Shown here piece by piece: positions 44,314 to 47,943 of a stretch of DNA of 47,943 nt. The notes beneath the pieces are model-generated. The model did no database searches and had not been told where the DNA came from. It saw nothing but the letters and a program-made list of their open reading frames with translations. Positions within the stretch are counted from its first letter, which is position 1. Each line of letters begins with the position of its first letter. Position numbers and translations under genes: made by a program. Source of the DNA: Lachnospiraceae bacterium (GTDB taxonomy: Bacteria > Bacillota > Clostridia > Lachnospirales > Lachnospiraceae); contig JAFYEL010000007.1 of the NCBI GenBank assembly GCA_017544285.1, forward strand, positions 1 through 47,943, in the 5' to 3' direction.

Positions 44314-44987
44314 TTGGACATAACCAGTCCGCCCGCCTTGGAACAGCAGCTCTTCCCTCGGGGCACGCTAGACACATGGGATGGTATCACCGCGTAGCGG
44401 TGATGGGCCCCGTGTGTCACGAAGAAAATGCTTGCATTTTCTGAGCTGGACGCGAAGCGTACAGCCTGTAGATTCGAAAACAACTTATATTACGAATCTG
44501 TCTGGCCGACCGCGTGGGCCAGCGACTCTTCACTCGGGGCTCGCTCGCGCTCTGAAAATTCCGCTGATCACCCACTGCGTGGGCTCATCGGACCGGCAGC
44601 GGAACTAAACTCATTCATCGCCTTTGGCTCGAATTCGTTAAGTACCGGCCTATTTTCGGGCCCCTTCGCTGAAGAGCACGCTGTCCCCGGCGGGATGATA
44701 TGTGATGATATCGCCCGAGCAGCTTATACCTCGGACAAGACACAATAAGCCAGCCGCACTTATCGAAAACGAGCCGTATGGCTGCGACCGCGTGCAAATC
44801 GCTCACAGCCTAGGCTTATGATAACCCCGGCGCGATTTGTGGTAGCCCTGGGAGCAGCCGCTTATAGGCGACGTTTGAGATTAGTAAGGTCTGAGCCGTG
44901 TCGGTCCGAGGTTGTAAGTGCGAGGTGGCTAGCAACGATTACCGCTCGGCGAAGAGCTGCTGTTCCAAGGCGGGCGTATGGGTCCAG
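44314..44987 (+). ncRNA. Large structured RNA candidate (about 670 nt)
   Basis: This gene-free stretch is closed by a 26-bp perfect helix (44330-44355 with 44951-44976), extended by CCA/TGG (44324-44326, 44979-44981) and TTGGAC/GTCCAG (44314-44319, 44982-44987). Inside are clear hairpins: 44371-44380/44409-44418 around 44386-44393/44397-44404; 44423-44430/44435-44442; 44445-44453/44457-44465; 44470-44476/44493-44499; 44502-44507/44517-44522; 44571-44575/44579-44583; 44795-44802/44832-44839; 44906-44910/44945-44949. It lacks RNase P and tmRNA motifs. Length and closed ends fit the OLE/ROOL/GOLLD size class. Strand is inferred from the flanking genes. No clear promoter or terminator was found. 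Confidence 0.8.
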
Positions 44988-45015
44988 TACATAGTTGTTC
45001 TCCGAATCTACATGA

Positions 45016-45044
45016 TTGAAAACTCCCCCATTTTGTGATACAAT
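45016..45044 (+). promoter_or_regulatory. Promoter of the chemoreceptor-like gene
   Basis: TTGAAA (45016-45021), a 17-bp spacer and TACAAT (45039-45044) with an extended TG (45036-45037). It lies 38 nt before the ATG and about 30 nt after the structured RNA. It probably also serves mutS. Confidence 0.75.
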
Positions 45045-45082
45045 TCAATGGTTACAGCGTTTCACACACAGGAGGCAGAAAT

Positions 45083-46246
45083 ATGACGGCTGGAGTGATA
45101 ATTGCGATAATAGTTACAGCTATAGTGGCACTGGTCATCGGTTTTTTCATCGGTTCATCCAGAAGGGAGTACGGTGACATCGCCGAGATCGTAAAAATGA
45201 GTGCCGACTTCGACTTTACAGCCGACGCCGACCTGGAGTATCTTGCCGGAAAGAGCGGCAACATAGGTTATCTTGCGGGCAATGTACTCAGGCTCAACAA
45301 AAACCTTAAAGCCTTCGCCGCCGATGTTGATACGGCCTGCGAGGGCATAGCCTCAAATGTCACCAGGCTTTCCGATACCACCGGCAGGCTGAGCCAGGGC
45401 TCCGATGACAATTCATCCACGGCGCAGCAGCTTGCAGCCGCCATGCAGGAGACCGCAGCCAGCACCCAGACAATGTCCGAGGCAATGCAGAATGTCAAGA
45501 ATGACGCCGAAGATATCGAAAAGGTTACGGCGGACGGCCTGATAGTCACCAAGGAGATCCAGAACAAGGCCCAGAACCTTGAGCTCCAGGTGGCAAAGAT
45601 GAGGAGCGACAGCGATGAGCTTTACGCCGATGTTAAGAAGCGCTCCGAGGAAGCACTTGCCCAGTCAAAGGCAGTGGAAAAGATCAACGACATGGCAAAC
45701 GCTATCATGGATATCGCATCACAGACATCCCTCCTTGCCCTGAACGCCTCCATAGAGGCGGCCAGAGCCGGAGAGGGCGGCAGAGGCTTCGCGGTCGTAG
45801 CCGAAGAGATCGGCAAGCTTGCGGGCCAGTCTTCCGAAACGGTCAGCGGTATCAGCGGCATCGTAAAGGATGTCCACAATGCGGTAGACAATATGTCCGA
45901 GTGCCTTGAGACCCTGAATGAATTCCTCGACAAAAAGGTTGCAAAGGACTACGACCAGTTCATAGACGTATCGCAGCAGTACAATAACGACGCCCACGTA
46001 TTCCAGGTAAGCCTTCAGGATATCCACTACCTTGTGGAGAACCTTACGGGCACCGTTGACGACGTGGCCAACAATCTGGAGGGCATCAACGCCACAGTTG
46101 GTGAGAGTGCTGAGGGCATCACCGATATCGCTCACAAGACCACCGACATGGTTGAGTATTCCTCCCAGAGCAATAAGCTTGTCGGCGAGAGCGCGGCAGC
46201 CTGCGACAGGCTCAGCTCACTGACGGGCAGGTTCAGGGTTAAGTAA
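45083..46246 (+). CDS. Methyl-accepting chemotaxis-type signalling protein without sensor domain
   Basis: The 387-residue protein has one N-terminal membrane segment (about 4-24) and then a long coiled-coil signalling domain. The hairpin tip is well conserved: IMDIASQTSLLALNASIEAARAGEGGRGFAVVAEEIGKLA. There is no periplasmic or PAS sensor domain, so it may sense the membrane or the cell interior. I chose ATG 45083, 7 nt after AGGAGG (45070-45075). The mutS start follows directly after its stop. Confidence 0.93.
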   Translation: MTAGVIIAIIVTAIVALVIGFFIGSSRREYGDIAEIVKMSADFDFTADADLEYLAGKSGNIGYLAGNVLRLNKNLKAFAADVDTACEGIASNVTRLSDTTGRLSQGSDDNSSTAQQLAAAMQETAASTQTMSEAMQNVKNDAEDIEKVTADGLIVTKEIQNKAQNLELQVAKMRSDSDELYADVKKRSEEALAQSKAVEKINDMANAIMDIASQTSLLALNASIEAARAGEGGRGFAVVAEEIGKLAGQSSETVSGISGIVKDVHNAVDNMSECLETLNEFLDKKVAKDYDQFIDVSQQYNNDAHVFQVSLQDIHYLVENLTGTVDDVANNLEGINATVGESAEGITDIAHKTTDMVEYSSQSNKLVGESAAACDRLSSLTGRFRVK

Positions 46247-47943
46247 ATGAAGACCGGTGAAATAGATCGCAGCGTGCTGTCACCCATGATGCAGCACTAT
46301 CTCAAGACCCGGGACGAAAATCCCGGATGTATCCTTTTTTACAGACTCGGTGATTTCTACGAGATGTTCTTTGAAGACGCCGAGCTGGTTTCAAAAGAAC
46401 TGGAGCTCACCCTCACCGGGAAGAGCTGTGGATTAGAGGAAAGGGCGCCCATGTGCGGCGTTCCTTTTCATGCTGCGGACACATATATCACCAGGCTTGT
46501 GGGCAAGGGCTACAGAGTGGCGGTCTGCGAGCAGGTCGAGGATCCCAAAGAGGCAAAGGGCATGGTGCGCCGCGAGGTCATCCGCATAGTTACCCCCGGC
46601 ACCAACTGTGACACCGCCACCCTGGACGATGAAAAAAACAATTTCATCATGTGCATCGCATTTTACGAGAGCTACTTCGGTTTGGCTACCTGCGATGTTT
46701 CCACAGGCGAATTTTACATGACCCAGGTCAGCGAAAAGAACCGGGTCTACGACGAGATAATCAAGCTTTCCCCCACGGAGATAATATGCAACGAACTCTT
46801 TTTCATGAGCGGTATTTCCGTGCAGGATCTGAGGGAGAGGCTGGGGATCTGCGTTTCCTCCGTCTCCGAGGACTACTTCAGAAAAGAAAAGGGTGAGCCC
46901 CTTCTTTTGGGCCACTTCAGGGCCGCCAGTCTCCAAGCACTGGGGCTGGACAATTTCGAGTGCGGCACCATAGCCGCCGGGGCTCTCATGGGGTACCTTT
47001 GCGATACCCAGAAGATCGCCCTTTCACATATCACCCATATCAACACCTATCTTGCATCTTCATACATGCTCCTGGACGCCTCCACAAGGCGCAATCTGGA
47101 GCTCACACAGACCCTCCGTGAAAAGCGTAAGGCAGGGTCACTTTTTGGCGTGCTCGACCGCACAAGGACCGCCATGGGAGGCAGACTCCTTCGGTCCTTC
47201 ATCGAACAGCCGCTCACCGACGGGGAAGAGATAGAAAAGAGGCTGGACTGCGTGTCCGAGCTTTTCGACCGCTCCGTGGACAGGGAAGAGATCAGAGAGT
47301 ATCTGGCCGGGATCTATGACCTTGAGCGTCTGCTCTCCAGGATCAGCTACAGGAGCGCCAACCCCAGGGACCTGATCTCCTTCAAAAATTCCTTAAGGGA
47401 TCTTCCCGCCATCAAGGAGCTTTTGAAGCGTGAGTTTTCAAGTCCTCTTATCGCAAAGATAAACGAGAGCATGGACTCTCTTTCGGATCTCTATCACCTG
47501 ATCGACGCCGCCATTTCCGACGACGCTCCCATAGCTTCAAAGGAGGGGGGCATAATAAAGGAGGGGTATTCCTCCACCGTGGACCAGCTGAAAAAGGCCG
47601 GCACCGAAGGGAAGACCTGGCTGGCAAAGCTTGAGGAGGAGGACAGGGAGCGCACCGGCATCAAGAACCTGCGCATAAAGTACAACAGGGTCTTCGGCTA
47701 TTATTTCGAGGTCACCAACTCATACAAGGACATGGTCCCCGAGGACTACATCCGCAAGCAGACCCTCACGGGCTCCGAGCGCTACACCAATGAAAAACTG
47801 AAGGAGCTGGAGGACACCATACTCAACGCCCAGGACAGGCTCCTGTCTCTTGAGTACGATCTTTTCACCGACGTGAGGGACAGGATATTTGACCAGGTGG
47901 AGCGTATCCAGCGCACCGCCAAGGCCATTGCCGAACTTGACAC
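46247..47943 (+). CDS. mutS: DNA mismatch repair protein MutS (N-terminal part, runs off the window)
   Basis: MutS recognises mismatches and starts repair with MutL. The first 565 residues are present: the mismatch-reading motif F37-Y38-E39 in GDFYEMFFED, the connector (CGVPFHAADTYITRLV, EQVEDPKEAKGMV), the lever (LDASTRRNLELTQTLREKRK) and the clamp (KYNRVFGYYFEVTNS). The ATPase domain lies outside the window. ATG 46247 begins directly after the chemoreceptor stop with no strong ribosome site of its own, so the genes are probably coupled. Confidence 0.97.
   Translation, partial: MKTGEIDRSVLSPMMQHYLKTRDENPGCILFYRLGDFYEMFFEDAELVSKELELTLTGKSCGLEERAPMCGVPFHAADTYITRLVGKGYRVAVCEQVEDPKEAKGMVRREVIRIVTPGTNCDTATLDDEKNNFIMCIAFYESYFGLATCDVSTGEFYMTQVSEKNRVYDEIIKLSPTEIICNELFFMSGISVQDLRERLGICVSSVSEDYFRKEKGEPLLLGHFRAASLQALGLDNFECGTIAAGALMGYLCDTQKIALSHITHINTYLASSYMLLDASTRRNLELTQTLREKRKAGSLFGVLDRTRTAMGGRLLRSFIEQPLTDGEEIEKRLDCVSELFDRSVDREEIREYLAGIYDLERLLSRISYRSANPRDLISFKNSLRDLPAIKELLKREFSSPLIAKINESMDSLSDLYHLIDAAISDDAPIASKEGGIIKEGYSSTVDQLKKAGTEGKTWLAKLEEEDRERTGIKNLRIKYNRVFGYYFEVTNSYKDMVPEDYIRKQTLTGSERYTNEKLKELEDTILNAQDRLLSLEYDLFTDVRDRIFDQVERIQRTAKAIAELD

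Noticed and set aside
44428..44748. 106-residue open frame inside the RNA region
   Set aside because: It has no ribosome site and no recognisable domain, and it spans several strong hairpins of the RNA candidate. The sequence constraint looks like RNA pairing.
44314..44987. Possible RNase P RNA, tmRNA or group II intron
   Set aside because: None of the usual signatures were found: no RNase P P4-type core, no tmRNA tag reading frame, no domain V hairpin and no intron-encoded protein.

Overview
The window looks like a piece of a Clostridia chromosome, most likely a Lachnospiraceae-type anaerobe. This is inferred from gene content and order: a plsX-acpP-rnc-smc-ftsY / ylxM-ffh-rpsP-khpA-rimM-trmD / rplS-lepB-rbgA backbone of Firmicutes type, a glgC-glgD pair, a desulfoferrodoxin, several lipoproteins with LxGC or LSSC lipoboxes, AGGAGG-type ribosome sites, and frequent 1-8 nt gene overlaps. 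No tRNA, rRNA, CRISPR array, transposase or phage gene was seen.

Layout. 1-7169: a gene tail, a small membrane protein with 12-residue repeats, then plsX, acpP, rnc, smc and ftsY (phospholipid start, acyl carrier, RNase III, chromosome condensation, SRP receptor). 7170-7344: a compact three-armed inverted-repeat element. 7345-12245: ilvA, then ylxM-ffh (SRP) and rpsP-khpA-rimM-trmD (ribosome and tRNA maturation). 12242-25338: a block of about 13 kb separating trmD from rplS. It holds a minus-strand LytTR regulator and DUF1294 protein, a zinc-ribbon membrane protein, a VanX-like dipeptidase, a 7TM histidine-kinase-like protein lacking its phospho-acceptor His, glgC-glgD, a sugar aminotransferase, two lipoproteins and prfC. 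25339-31054: rplS with a structured leader, two signal peptidases flanking rbgA, FliK-like and FlhB-C-like proteins (YlqG/YlqH type), desulfoferrodoxin and deoC. 31061-38580: a double-receiver protein, aminotransferase, Nudix hydrolase, xerD-type recombinase, acyltransferase, a frameshifted lipoprotein gene and a PHP phosphatase. 38709-47943: FAD dehydrogenase, proB, miaB, DUF896, folate cyclo-ligase, a lipoprotein, a roughly 670-nt structured RNA candidate, a chemoreceptor-like protein and the start of mutS.

The strongest non-protein signal is at 44314-44987. A gene-free stretch starts right after a stop codon and is closed by a 26-bp perfect helix plus flanking pairs, with many internal hairpins. 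It belongs to the size class of the large ornate bacterial RNAs (OLE, ROOL, GOLLD), but I could not assign it to a family by eye. Other points of interest are the cloverleaf-like element at 7186-7316, an RbgA whose P-loop lysine is Asn, a histidine pseudokinase (H-box His to Asp), a promoter placed directly in front of an intrinsic terminator at 19447-19525, and promoter-overlapping palindromes before rpsP and lepB.

All assignments come from reading the sequence and from family knowledge. No database search was possible.
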